Assembly: GCF_023516615.1 (NCBI RefSeq)
Contig: NZ_JAMGBF010000102.1
Location: 1-64,000, forward strand
From: Streptomyces panaciradicis
GTDB lineage: Bacteria > Actinomycetota > Actinomycetes > Streptomycetales > Streptomycetaceae
DNA: 64,000 bases
Reading direction: 5' to 3'
Below the pieces are notes generated by a model. That model saw nothing but the letters and a program-made list of their open reading frames with translations, had not been told where the DNA came from and made no database searches. This document shows, in pieces, positions 34,071 through 41,674 of this stretch. A program made the translations under genes and the position numbers. How positions within the stretch are numbered: the first letter of the stretch is position 1; each line of letters opens with the position of its first letter.

Positions 34071-34931
34071 GTGACCGGAATCCTCGTACTCGCAGGCACC
34101 CCCATCGGCGACATCGCGGACGCGCCCCCGCGGCTCGCCCAGGAACTCGCCGACGCCGACGTCGTCGCCGCCGAGGACACCCGGCGGCTCAGGCGGCTGA
34201 CGCAGGCGCTGGGCGTCACCCCCAAGGGGCGCGTGGTGTCCTACTTCGAGGGCAACGAGTCCGCCCGCACCCCCGAACTGGTCGAGGAACTCGTGGGCGG
34301 CGCGCGCGTGCTGCTCGTCACGGACGCCGGCATGCCCTCCGTGTCCGACCCCGGCTACCGGCTGGTCGCCGCCGCCGTCGAGAAGGACATCCGGGTCACT
34401 GCCGTGCCGGGCCCGTCCGCCGTGCTCACCGCGCTCGCCCTGTCCGGGCTGCCCGTGGACCGGTTCTGCTTCGAGGGGTTCCTGCCGCGCAAGGCGGGGG
34501 AGCGGCTGACGCGCCTGAAGGAGGTCGCCGAGGAGCGGCGCACGCTCGTCTACTTCGAGGCCCCGCACCGGCTCGACGACACCCTCGCCGCGATGGCCGA
34601 GGCGTTCGGCGCCGACCGGCGGGCGGCCGTGTGCCGGGAGCTGACCAAGACGTACGAGGAGGTCAGGCGCGGTCCGCTGGCGGAGCTCGCGGAGTGGGCG
34701 GCCGACGGGGTGCGCGGTGAGATCACCGTGGTCGTGGAGGGGGCGCCCGAGCGGGGCGCGCAGGACCTGAGCGCCGAGGAGCTCGTGCGCCGTGTGCGCC
34801 TGCGCGAGGAGGCCGGGGAGCGCCGCAAGGAGGCGATCGCGGCCGTCGCGGTCCAGGCCGGGCTGCCCAAACGCCAGGTCTTCGACGCGGTTGTGGCCGC
34901 GAAGAACGCGCCTTCGGCGAGTGGTTCGTGA
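34071..34931 (+). CDS. rsmI: 16S rRNA (cytidine1402-2'-O)-methyltransferase RsmI
   Basis: 286 residues of the tetrapyrrole-methylase-like SAM fold. Diagnostic motifs: LAGTPIGDIADAPPRL at the start, VAAEDTRRLRRL, VTDAGMPSVSDPG, and YFEAPHRLDDTL. The C-terminal helical segment RRKEAIAAVAVQAGLPKRQVFDAV is the DNA/RNA-binding tail of the family. The GTG at 34071 has GGGAGGATG upstream; an upstream in-frame ATG at 34014 precedes this RBS and was rejected. Confidence 0.93.
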   Translation: MTGILVLAGTPIGDIADAPPRLAQELADADVVAAEDTRRLRRLTQALGVTPKGRVVSYFEGNESARTPELVEELVGGARVLLVTDAGMPSVSDPGYRLVAAAVEKDIRVTAVPGPSAVLTALALSGLPVDRFCFEGFLPRKAGERLTRLKEVAEERRTLVYFEAPHRLDDTLAAMAEAFGADRRAAVCRELTKTYEEVRRGPLAELAEWAADGVRGEITVVVEGAPERGAQDLSAEELVRRVRLREEAGERRKEAIAAVAVQAGLPKRQVFDAVVAAKNAPSASGS

Positions 34932-34966
34932 GGCTTTCGTGAACTGCGCCACACCCCCTCTGAGCA

Positions 34967-34993
34967 GGGCGCATCTCGCCTGAGCGAGCGCCC
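34967..34993 (+). terminator. Hairpin after rsmI (terminator or part of a structured leader)
   Basis: GGGCG-CAT-CTCGC pairs with GCGAG-CGCCC around a CTGA loop (10 bp with a 3-nt bulge), 36 bp past the rsmI stop. It is not followed by T residues. Confidence 0.45.
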
Positions 34994-35006
34994 CACGGAC
35001 AGGCAA

Positions 35007-35150
35007 AGGGCTGTCGTCGAAGGCAAAGCCCCAGGGCGTGAGCGGGGGCGGTATGGCAAGGAAAGTCCAAATCGGCTCCAACACTCGACAGCCCTGCTGC
35101 AATCGCGCCGCGGGAGGCGTCCACTGGTTGAAGGGACGCACCCGTCCCTT
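35007..35150 (+). other. Possible structured RNA leader of the zinc-ribbon gene
   Basis: AGGGCTGTCG at 35007-35016 is exactly complementary to CGACAGCCCT at 35086-35095. GGGCT at 35008-35012 can instead pair with AGCCC at 35027-35031. A further hairpin AAGGGACG/CGTCCCTT lies at 35131-35150, followed by TTGTCC and then the RBS of the next gene. This gives mutually exclusive pairings upstream of a hairpin near the start codon, as in regulated leaders. I do not recognise any known riboswitch consensus. Visible by hand-folding only. Confidence 0.35.
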
Positions 35151-35175
35151 TGTCCAGCGGACAAGAGGAGCTGGC

Positions 35176-35589
35176 ATGAGCGAGATCGAAGGACTGACCG
35201 CCCTGCGCGGCGCGGCCACCGCAGTCGTCCACGAGTCGTACTCCTTCGCCTGCATGCGCTGCGGGCACGGCTGGGAGCAGTCCTACGAGATAGAGCACCA
35301 CACGGACGGCGACGGCCACGAGTTCGTGATGTACGTGGCGAACGGGCAGATCGTCCCCTCCCCGCTGTCCAGGCCCACGTGCCAGAACTGCGACGCCCAC
35401 GTCGTGCGGATCATGCGGCCGGGGCGGGTCTCCGCCGCGCACGACGCCGCGCACCGGTCCCACCGGGCCGCCCCGCAGGCGGGGCCCGTGGAGGCGCCTG
35501 AGCCGGCCGCCGACGGCGCGGAGCCGAAGGAACACCACCACTGGCATCTGTCCGATCTCCTGCACCCCTTCCAGCGCAAGGCGGGCTGA
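35176..35589 (+). CDS. Zinc-ribbon protein of unknown function
   Basis: 137 residues. A four-Cys zinc ribbon is formed by CMRC (Cys26, Cys29) and CQNC (Cys69, Cys72). The aromatic and acidic stretch WEQSYEIEHHTDGDGHEF lies between the two knuckles. The C-terminal half is Ala/Pro-rich and ends in a His-rich EHHHWHLSDLLHPF. ATG at 35176 with GAGGAG at a good distance. It lies between rsmI and tatD in the same direction, with a long leader. No specific role is known; the fold suits nucleic-acid or protein binding. Confidence 0.75.
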   Translation: MSEIEGLTALRGAATAVVHESYSFACMRCGHGWEQSYEIEHHTDGDGHEFVMYVANGQIVPSPLSRPTCQNCDAHVVRIMRPGRVSAAHDAAHRSHRAAPQAGPVEAPEPAADGAEPKEHHHWHLSDLLHPFQRKAG

Positions 35590-35654
35590 CGGCTCACAGA
35601 CGGGCTGACAGCTCCCGAGGCCGGGAGGGCATGCCCCTTTCGTAGGATCGGGGC

Positions 35655-36542
35655 ATGCCTTCCTCCAGCGAGAAGACCGGCGACAAGAGCGCGCCGCCGC
35701 TCCCGGCGCCCCTCGGGGTGCCCGTCGCCGACTCCCACACCCACCTCGACATGCAGTCCGGCACGGTGGAGGAGGGGCTCGCCAAGGCCGCGTCGGTGGG
35801 CGTGACCACCGTCGTCCAGGTCGGCTGCGACGTACGCGGCTCGCAGTGGGCCGCCGAGACCGCGGCGGCGTACGACGCCGTCCACGCCACCGTCGCCCTG
35901 CACCCGAACGAGGCGCCCCGCATCGTGCACGGCGACCCCGACGGCTGGTCCCGCCAGGGCGCGCGCCGACCGGGGGGCGCCACGGCGCTCGACGAGGCGC
36001 TCGCCGAGATCGACCGCCTGGCCGCGCTCCCCCACGTCAAGGGCGTCGGCGAGACCGGCCTCGACTACTTCCGCACCGGGCCCGAGGGCAAGGAGGCGCA
36101 GGAGCACTCCTTCCGCGCCCACATCGAGATCGCCAAGCGGCACGGCAAGGCGCTCGTCATCCACGACCGCGACGCCCACGCGGACGTGCTGCGCGTGCTG
36201 AAGGAGGAGGGCGCGCCCGAGCGCACCGTCTTCCACTGCTACTCCGGCGACGCCGAGATGGCCGAGGTGTGTGCCGCCGCCGGGTACTTCATGTCCTTCG
36301 CCGGCAACGTCACCTTCAAGAACGCCCAGAACCTGCGCGACGCGCTGGCGGTGGCCCCGGCGGAGCTGCTCCTGGTGGAGACCGACGCGCCCTTCCTCAC
36401 CCCGGTGCCGTACCGCGGACGGCCCAACGCCCCGTATCTCATTCCGGTCACGGTGCGCGCCATGGCCGCCGTCCGGGGTGTCCACGAGGACGTCCTGGCG
36501 ACGGCACTCGCCTCGAACACGGCCCGCGCCTTCGGTTACTGA
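35655..36542 (+). CDS. tatD: TatD-family metal-dependent DNase
   Basis: 295 residues of the amidohydrolase-like TIM barrel. Metal ligands are visible: H-x-H in DSHTHLD (His28, His30), Glu in GVGETGLDYF, His in HIEIAKRHGKALVIHDRDAH, His in FHCYSGD, and Asp in LVETDAPFL. TatD proteins have 3'-5' exonuclease activity in DNA repair and degradation. TAGGAT at 35643-35648 ends 7 nt before the ATG and there is no RBS, so the mRNA is probably leaderless. It starts the tatD-rpf-rsmA-ispE block conserved with mycobacteria. Confidence 0.93.
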   Translation: MPSSSEKTGDKSAPPLPAPLGVPVADSHTHLDMQSGTVEEGLAKAASVGVTTVVQVGCDVRGSQWAAETAAAYDAVHATVALHPNEAPRIVHGDPDGWSRQGARRPGGATALDEALAEIDRLAALPHVKGVGETGLDYFRTGPEGKEAQEHSFRAHIEIAKRHGKALVIHDRDAHADVLRVLKEEGAPERTVFHCYSGDAEMAEVCAAAGYFMSFAGNVTFKNAQNLRDALAVAPAELLLVETDAPFLTPVPYRGRPNAPYLIPVTVRAMAAVRGVHEDVLATALASNTARAFGY

Positions 36543-36659
36543 CCCATAACGCACGACTGTGCGTAGCCGAGTCGCTTTGGAGAGTGACGGCCGCTCCGCT
36601 AGGTTCTGTGGGCCCGATCCGGACCCCGCTGGACCCAACGGCCCCTGGAGCGTGTCGGC

Positions 36660-38216
36660 GTGAGCAACTCGCAGTACGAGACGTATGAGGCGTACGGCCC
36701 GGCCGGGCCGGCCGAGTCCTACCCACCGCCGGGGTACGACGGCTTCGGTGAGGCCTTCGACGACGGCTTCGGCGACGGCTTCCGTGACGCCTTCGACGAC
36801 GGCTTCGGCGACCGCTTCCACGAGGACCTCGGCGGAGACCTCGATCCCGGGTTCGACGTGCACAGCGCGCTGACGCTTCCGGCGGCGCACGTGATGCCGG
36901 AGGCGACGGTGGTGTCCGGTGCGCTCGGGGCGTACGGGGATTCGTACGCGCCCGCGTACGAGGTGCACGCAAGTGGTGCCGACGGGGTGCGCGAGCCCTA
37001 CGAGACGGCGCTGCCGCGCCAGGCGGGGCGCGCGGTGAACGAGGGGGCGCCCGCCGACGGTGCGCGCGCCGTCGTGGGTGGGCGCGGCGCGCGCCGGCGC
37101 AAGGTGCGCTCCATCGAGCGCGCCGACAGCTCCGTGCGCCGCCTGCTGCCGCAAGCCCTGGTCGTCGCCTTCCTCGCCGGAGGCACCTCCGCCTTCGTCG
37201 CCAACGACAAGGCGATCGAGCTGACCGTCGACGGCAAGCCCCGCACCTTGCACACCTTCGCCGACGACGTGACGGAACTCCTCGCGCAGGAAGGCGTCGC
37301 CGTCGGGGCGCACGACGTGGTCGCGCCCGCCCCCGGCACCGCGCTCGCCAGCGGTGACGAGGTCGCGGTGCACTACGGCCGCCCCGTGCGGCTCACGATC
37401 GACGGACACCGGCGCGAGGTGTGGACGACGGCGCACACCGTGCAGGGTGCGCTCGACCAGCTGGGCGTGCGTGCGGAGGGTGCGTACATGTCCGTCTCGC
37501 GCTCCCAGCCCATCGGACGCGCCGGCCTCGCCCTCGACGTCCGCACCGAGCGCGCCGTGACGATCATGGCCGACGGCCGCGCCCGCACCGTCCGCACCAA
37601 CGCGGCGACCGTGCGCGAGGCGGTCGAGGAGGCCGGCGTCACCCTGCGCGGCGAGGACACGACGTCCGTCCCGGGCGACAGCTTCCCGCGCGACGGGCAG
37701 ACGGTGACCGTGCTGCGCGTGACGGGGAGCGAGGAGGTCCGCGAGGAGCCGATCCCGTTCGAGACGGAGCGCAGGAACGACCCCACCCTGTTCAAGGGCA
37801 CGGAGGTCGTCGAGCAGACCGGGCAGCCGGGCCTGCGGCGCGACACCTACGCCCTGCGGACCGTCAACGGCGTCCGGCAGAAGCCGCGCAGGACCGACTC
37901 CGACGTGGTGCGCGCGCCGCGCAAGCAGATCGTGCGCGTGGGCACCAAGCCGCTGCCGGCGTCCGTGCACGGGGCGGACGGCCTCGACTGGCACGGGCTG
38001 GCGGCGTGCGAGTCGGGCGGCCGGCCGGACGCGGTCGACCCCTCGGGGACGTACGGGGGCCTGTACCAGTTCGACACCCACACCTGGCACAGCCTCGGCG
38101 GCAGCGGGCGGCCGCAGGACGCGACGGCGCAGGAGCAGACGTTCCGGGCGAAGAAGCTGTACGTGCGGCGCGGGACCAGTCCCTGGCCGCACTGCGGGAC
38201 GCGCCTGCACGGGTGA
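36660..38216 (+). CDS. Resuscitation-promoting factor (RpfB-like: DUF348 repeats, G5, lytic transglycosylase)
   Basis: 518 residues. Residues 1-155 are a hydrophilic, presumably cytoplasmic region with an acidic FDDGFGD-type repeat (about 25-60). A TM anchor (about 161-183) follows. Three ubiquitin-like DUF348 domains come next (AIELTVDGKPRTLHTF, PVRLTIDGHRREVWTT, AVTIMADGRARTVRTN), then a G5 domain, and the C-terminal Rpf domain with catalytic Glu451 in LAACESGG. It cleaves peptidoglycan glycan strands during spore germination and regrowth. The position between tatD and rsmA equals that of mycobacterial rpfB. GTG start with GGAG upstream. Confidence 0.9.
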   Translation: MSNSQYETYEAYGPAGPAESYPPPGYDGFGEAFDDGFGDGFRDAFDDGFGDRFHEDLGGDLDPGFDVHSALTLPAAHVMPEATVVSGALGAYGDSYAPAYEVHASGADGVREPYETALPRQAGRAVNEGAPADGARAVVGGRGARRRKVRSIERADSSVRRLLPQALVVAFLAGGTSAFVANDKAIELTVDGKPRTLHTFADDVTELLAQEGVAVGAHDVVAPAPGTALASGDEVAVHYGRPVRLTIDGHRREVWTTAHTVQGALDQLGVRAEGAYMSVSRSQPIGRAGLALDVRTERAVTIMADGRARTVRTNAATVREAVEEAGVTLRGEDTTSVPGDSFPRDGQTVTVLRVTGSEEVREEPIPFETERRNDPTLFKGTEVVEQTGQPGLRRDTYALRTVNGVRQKPRRTDSDVVRAPRKQIVRVGTKPLPASVHGADGLDWHGLAACESGGRPDAVDPSGTYGGLYQFDTHTWHSLGGSGRPQDATAQEQTFRAKKLYVRRGTSPWPHCGTRLHG

Positions 38217-38260
38217 GCCGCGCGGACGGGGGCGCGGCGGCGCCCCCGTAGTCTTGTCCC

Positions 38261-39169
38261 GTGAGCAGCAGCCCCACCCCAGACGCCCTCCTCGGCCCCG
38301 CCGACGTACGTGAACTCGCGGCAGCCCTCGGTGTGCGTCCCACCAAGCAGCGCGGTCAGAACTTCGTGATCGACGCGAACACGGTCCGCCGTATCGTCCG
38401 CACCGCCGAGGTCCGGCCCGACGACGTGGTGGTGGAGGTCGGCCCCGGGCTCGGCTCGCTCACGCTCGCGCTGCTTGAGGCAGCCGACCACGTCACCGCC
38501 GTGGAGATCGACGACGTCCTGGCCGCCGCGCTGCCCGCGACCGTCGCGGCCCGCATGCCGGAGCGCGCCGGCCGTTTCGCGCTGGTCCACTCCGACGCGA
38601 TGCACGTCGCCGAGCTGCCTGGCCCGGCCCCGACCGCGCTGGTGGCGAACCTGCCGTACAACGTCGCCGTACCGGTCCTGCTGCACATGCTCGACACCTT
38701 CCCGAGCATCGAGCGCACCCTGGTCATGGTGCAGTCCGAGGTCGCCGACCGCCTCGCCGCCGGGCCCGGCTCGAAGGTGTACGGCGTGCCGTCCGTGAAG
38801 GCCAACTGGTACGCCGACGTCAAGCGGGCCGGGGCCATCGGACGGAACGTCTTCTGGCCCGCGCCGAACGTCGACAGCGGCCTGGTGGCGCTCACCCGGC
38901 GCACCGAGCCGGTCAGGACCACCGCCTCCAAGGCCGAGGTGTTCGCCGTGGTCGACGCCGCCTTCGCGCAGCGCCGCAAGACGCTGCGGGCGGCGCTCGC
39001 CGGATGGGCCGGGTCGGCCGCGGCGGCGGAGGCGGCGCTGGTCGCCGCCGGGGTGTCGCCGCAGGCGCGCGGCGAGGCGCTCACCGTCGAGGAGTTCGCG
39101 CGCATCGCAGAGAACAAGGGGGCCGGCGCCGCCGGGCCCGTCGACCACAAGGAGCCCCGTCCCCAGTGA
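38261..39169 (+). CDS. rsmA: 16S rRNA dimethyladenosine transferase RsmA/KsgA
   Basis: 302 residues. Motifs: KQRGQNFVIDANTVRRIV (N-terminal KsgA signature), SAM-binding EVGPGLGSLTLAL, acidic EID in motif II, and the catalytic N-L-P-Y in VANLPYN. It dimethylates A1518 and A1519 of 16S rRNA; loss gives kasugamycin resistance. The GTG at 38261 follows a TAGTCT hexamer by 6 nt with no RBS, consistent with a leaderless transcript. The stop overlaps the ispE GTG by 4 nt. Confidence 0.94.
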   Translation: MSSSPTPDALLGPADVRELAAALGVRPTKQRGQNFVIDANTVRRIVRTAEVRPDDVVVEVGPGLGSLTLALLEAADHVTAVEIDDVLAAALPATVAARMPERAGRFALVHSDAMHVAELPGPAPTALVANLPYNVAVPVLLHMLDTFPSIERTLVMVQSEVADRLAAGPGSKVYGVPSVKANWYADVKRAGAIGRNVFWPAPNVDSGLVALTRRTEPVRTTASKAEVFAVVDAAFAQRRKTLRAALAGWAGSAAAAEAALVAAGVSPQARGEALTVEEFARIAENKGAGAAGPVDHKEPRPQ

Positions 39170-40074
39170 GCGTCACCGTCCGCGTCCCCGCCAAGGTCAA
39201 CGTGCAGCTCGCGGTGGGGGCCGCCCGACCCGACGGCTTCCACGACCTGGCCAACGTCTTCCTCGCGGTCGGCCTCTACGACGAGGTGACCGTGACGCCG
39301 GCCGAGGAACTGCGCGTGACCTGCGAGGGCGCCGACGCCGAGCAGGTCCCGCTGGACCGTACGAACCTCGCCGCGCGGGCCGCGATCGCCCTCGCCGAAC
39401 GGCGCGGCATCGAGCCGGCCGTGCACCTCCACATCGCCAAGGACATCCCGGTCGCCGGCGGCATGGCGGGCGGCAGCGCGGACGGCGCGGGCGCGCTGCT
39501 GGCCTGCGACGCGCTGTGGCGTACGGGCGCCTCGCGGGCCGAACTGCTGGCGATCTGCGCCGAGTTGGGCAGCGATGTGCCGTTCAGCCTGGTCGGCGGG
39601 GCGGCGCTGGGCACCGGGCGCGGCGAGCAGCTGACCGCGCTGGAGGTGGGCGGCACCTTCCACTGGGTGTTCGCGATGGCCGGGCGGGGCCTGTCGACGC
39701 CGGCCGTGTTCCGGGAGTTCGACCGGCTCACGGAAGGTCTCGAGGTCCCCGAGCCGGTCGCCTCGCAGGAACTGCTCGACGCCCTCGCGAAGGGCGACGC
39801 GGACGCGCTCGCCGCCGCCGTCTCCAACGACCTGCAGCCCGCCGCCCTCTCGCTCTTCCCGGAGCTCGCCGACACCCTGGCCACGGGCCGGGCGGCCGGC
39901 GCCCTCGCCGCGCTCGTCTCCGGCTCGGGTCCGACGACGGCGTTCCTCGCCCGGGACGCCCGGTCGGCGGCGAAGGTGGCCGAGGCGCTGGAGGCCTCGG
40001 GCACGTGCCGCACGGTCCGGACGACATCGGGTCCGGCACCGGGCGCGACGGTGCTCGGGGGCGCGTCGGCGTAG
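39166..40074 (+). CDS. ispE: 4-diphosphocytidyl-2-C-methyl-D-erythritol kinase IspE
   Basis: 302-residue GHMP kinase of the MEP isoprenoid pathway. N-terminal VRVPAKVNVQLAVG with the substrate-binding Lys and Asn, ATP-binding loop PVAGGMAGGSADGAGALLA, and the C-terminal VSGSGPTTAFLA. GTG start overlapping the rsmA stop (GTGA). The last 33 bp, encoding about GATVLGGASA, are the first unit of a degenerate 30-34 bp tandem repeat that continues for six more copies after the stop. Confidence 0.94.
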   Translation: MSVTVRVPAKVNVQLAVGAARPDGFHDLANVFLAVGLYDEVTVTPAEELRVTCEGADAEQVPLDRTNLAARAAIALAERRGIEPAVHLHIAKDIPVAGGMAGGSADGAGALLACDALWRTGASRAELLAICAELGSDVPFSLVGGAALGTGRGEQLTALEVGGTFHWVFAMAGRGLSTPAVFREFDRLTEGLEVPEPVASQELLDALAKGDADALAAAVSNDLQPAALSLFPELADTLATGRAAGALAALVSGSGPTTAFLARDARSAAKVAEALEASGTCRTVRTTSGPAPGATVLGGASA

Positions 40075-40270
40075 GGCGGCGGTGCTCGGGGCGCGTCGGT
40101 GTAAGGGGCGGTGGTGCTCGGGGCGCGTCGGCGTGGGAGGCCACGGCGCTCGGGGGCCCGTCGTCGTAGGGCGCGACGGTCCTCCGGTGGACCGTCGGCG
40201 TAGGGCGCGACGGTCCTCGGGGGCGCGTCGGCGTGGGGCGCGACGGTCCTCCGGGGGCGCGTCGGCGTAG
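40042..40270 (+). repeat. Seven-copy 31-34 bp tandem repeat derived from the 3' end of ispE
   Basis: Units at 40042-40074 (inside ispE, ending in its stop), 40075-40105, 40106-40136, 40137-40169, 40170-40203, 40204-40236 and 40237-40270. The consensus begins GGCGCGACGGTCCTC, continues GGGGGCGCGTCGGC and ends GTAG or GTGG. Copies differ by substitutions and 1-3 bp indels. Lengths are not all multiples of 3 and most units end in TAG, so the array is not coding on the plus strand. The stretch 40075-40421 holds no gene: after the array only the promoter of the next gene (TAGGGT at 40353-40358) is visible. Confidence 0.9.
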
Positions 40271-40421
40271 GGGCGCGCCCGCGCGGGGATCTTCGCCCGA
40301 TCTCCACAGCGGCCTCCCACGGCCGCGGTACGGGTGGGGTGCGTGCGGCCGATAGGGTCCGTTGACACTTCAAGCGCCTGCTGTTGCGCGTCACGACCTC
40401 TGCACAGCCGAAGGATCACCC

Positions 40422-41576
40422 GTGCCCGAGTCCGAACCCCCCACCCCCGCACCGGCCGTCTCGCACCGGCGCAAGCGGTCCCTGTCCCGCCGCGGCGCGC
40501 TCGGCGCCGGCGTGGCCGTGGCCGGGGCCGCCGTCCTGACGCCGGCCGTCTTCGCGGCCACCGAGTCCGACCCCGACCCCGCTTCCGCGCCGGACGCCGG
40601 GTCCCGTTCCGGCTCCGCCTCCGGGGGCGACCCCGCCACCACGCCGGAGAGGTTCCCGGCCACCCGCTCGGCCGCCGCCACCGGCACCGGTACCGCCACC
40701 ACTCCCTTCGCCGCCGCATGGGTCGGCGTGCGCTGGAGCGGCGACCCGGGCGGCGCGGACATCCGCTTCCCCGGCGACACCGGCTTCCGGCCGCTCACCG
40801 GCGGCTGCGCGACCGTCGAAGGCGGCGGCACGGCCCTGGTGGCGGCCGGCGACGCCAGGACGTACGAGGTGCGGGCGGCGGACGGCGCGACCGACGTGCG
40901 CTCGCTCGCGATCGACACCGCCCACGGGCCGGCCCGCACCGTCCAGGTGCCCTCGCAGCCCACGCGCGTGCGTGGCGTGCGCTACCTGTCCCGGCCGGCC
41001 TGGGGCGCCGACGAGTCCAAGCGGTACAAGGACGGGAAGGTCAACTCCCCGGAGAAGTACTACGCGTTGCAGTCGGTCACGGTCCACCACACGGACACCC
41101 CGAACGGCGACGCCGACCCGGCGGCGACCGTGCGCGCGATCTACGAGTACCACGCGGTCACCCTGGACTGGGGCGACATCGGCTACCACTTCCTGATCGA
41201 CGAGGCCGGCGACGTCTACGAGGGCCGCTACTCCGGCGACGACGGCATCCCCGCGTTCAACGCCGACGGCGACCTGGTCACCGCCTTCCACACCGCCGGC
41301 TACAACTCCGGCAACCTCGGCATCGCCCTCCTCGGCACCCTGACCGACCAGGGCCCCACCGACGCGGCCAAAGCCTCGCTGACCCGCCTGATCAAGGTGA
41401 TCGCCCGCTTCAAGGGCCTCGACCCCAAGGCGCAGATCACCTACACCAACCCGGTCAACGGCGTCACCAAGACCGTCACGACGGTCGGCGGCCACCGCGA
41501 CTGGCTCCAGACCGACTGCCCCGGCCAGACGATGTACGACCTCCTGACCGAGGTCCGCGCGGCCGCCTCCCGCTGA
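40422..41576 (+). CDS. Secreted N-acetylmuramoyl-L-alanine amidase (PGRP family), Tat signal
   Basis: 384 residues from the GTG at 40422 (RBS AAGGA). The N-terminus carries a Tat-type signal (SLSRRGALGAGVAVAGAAVL), then a Ser/Gly/Asp-rich linker and a domain of about 100 residues before the PGRP/amidase_2 domain. This has the zinc ligands His (VTVHHTDT), His (GGHRDW) and Cys (TDCPGQ), plus the Tyr-containing IGYHFLIDEAGDVYEGR. It cleaves the amide bond between MurNAc and L-Ala in peptidoglycan outside the cell. Preceded by the ispE repeat array and a TAGGGT -10. Confidence 0.9.
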   Translation: MPESEPPTPAPAVSHRRKRSLSRRGALGAGVAVAGAAVLTPAVFAATESDPDPASAPDAGSRSGSASGGDPATTPERFPATRSAAATGTGTATTPFAAAWVGVRWSGDPGGADIRFPGDTGFRPLTGGCATVEGGGTALVAAGDARTYEVRAADGATDVRSLAIDTAHGPARTVQVPSQPTRVRGVRYLSRPAWGADESKRYKDGKVNSPEKYYALQSVTVHHTDTPNGDADPAATVRAIYEYHAVTLDWGDIGYHFLIDEAGDVYEGRYSGDDGIPAFNADGDLVTAFHTAGYNSGNLGIALLGTLTDQGPTDAAKASLTRLIKVIARFKGLDPKAQITYTNPVNGVTKTVTTVGGHRDWLQTDCPGQTMYDLLTEVRAAASR

Positions 41577-41674
41577 CCGAGGGGGTTGTCCACAGTCCGA
41601 CCTGCGGGGGGATCGGCCACCGAACCAGGCGCATTACGCTGGGAGGCTGATCGATCCCCCCGGGCAGGAGAGAA

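Noticed and set aside
35041..35095. GGAAAGTCC stretch recalling RNase P RNA
   Set aside because: The intergenic region (244 bp) is too short for bacterial RNase P RNA and the other conserved blocks are absent.
36543..36659. c-di-AMP (ydaO) riboswitch in front of the rpf gene
   Set aside because: Only 117 bp are available and the conserved elements are not visible; only a small ACGCAC/GTGCGT hairpin is present.
40075..40270. Repeat array as a possible CRISPR
   Set aside because: Units are contiguous and degenerate with no unique spacers, and the first unit is the end of ispE. There are no cas genes in the window.
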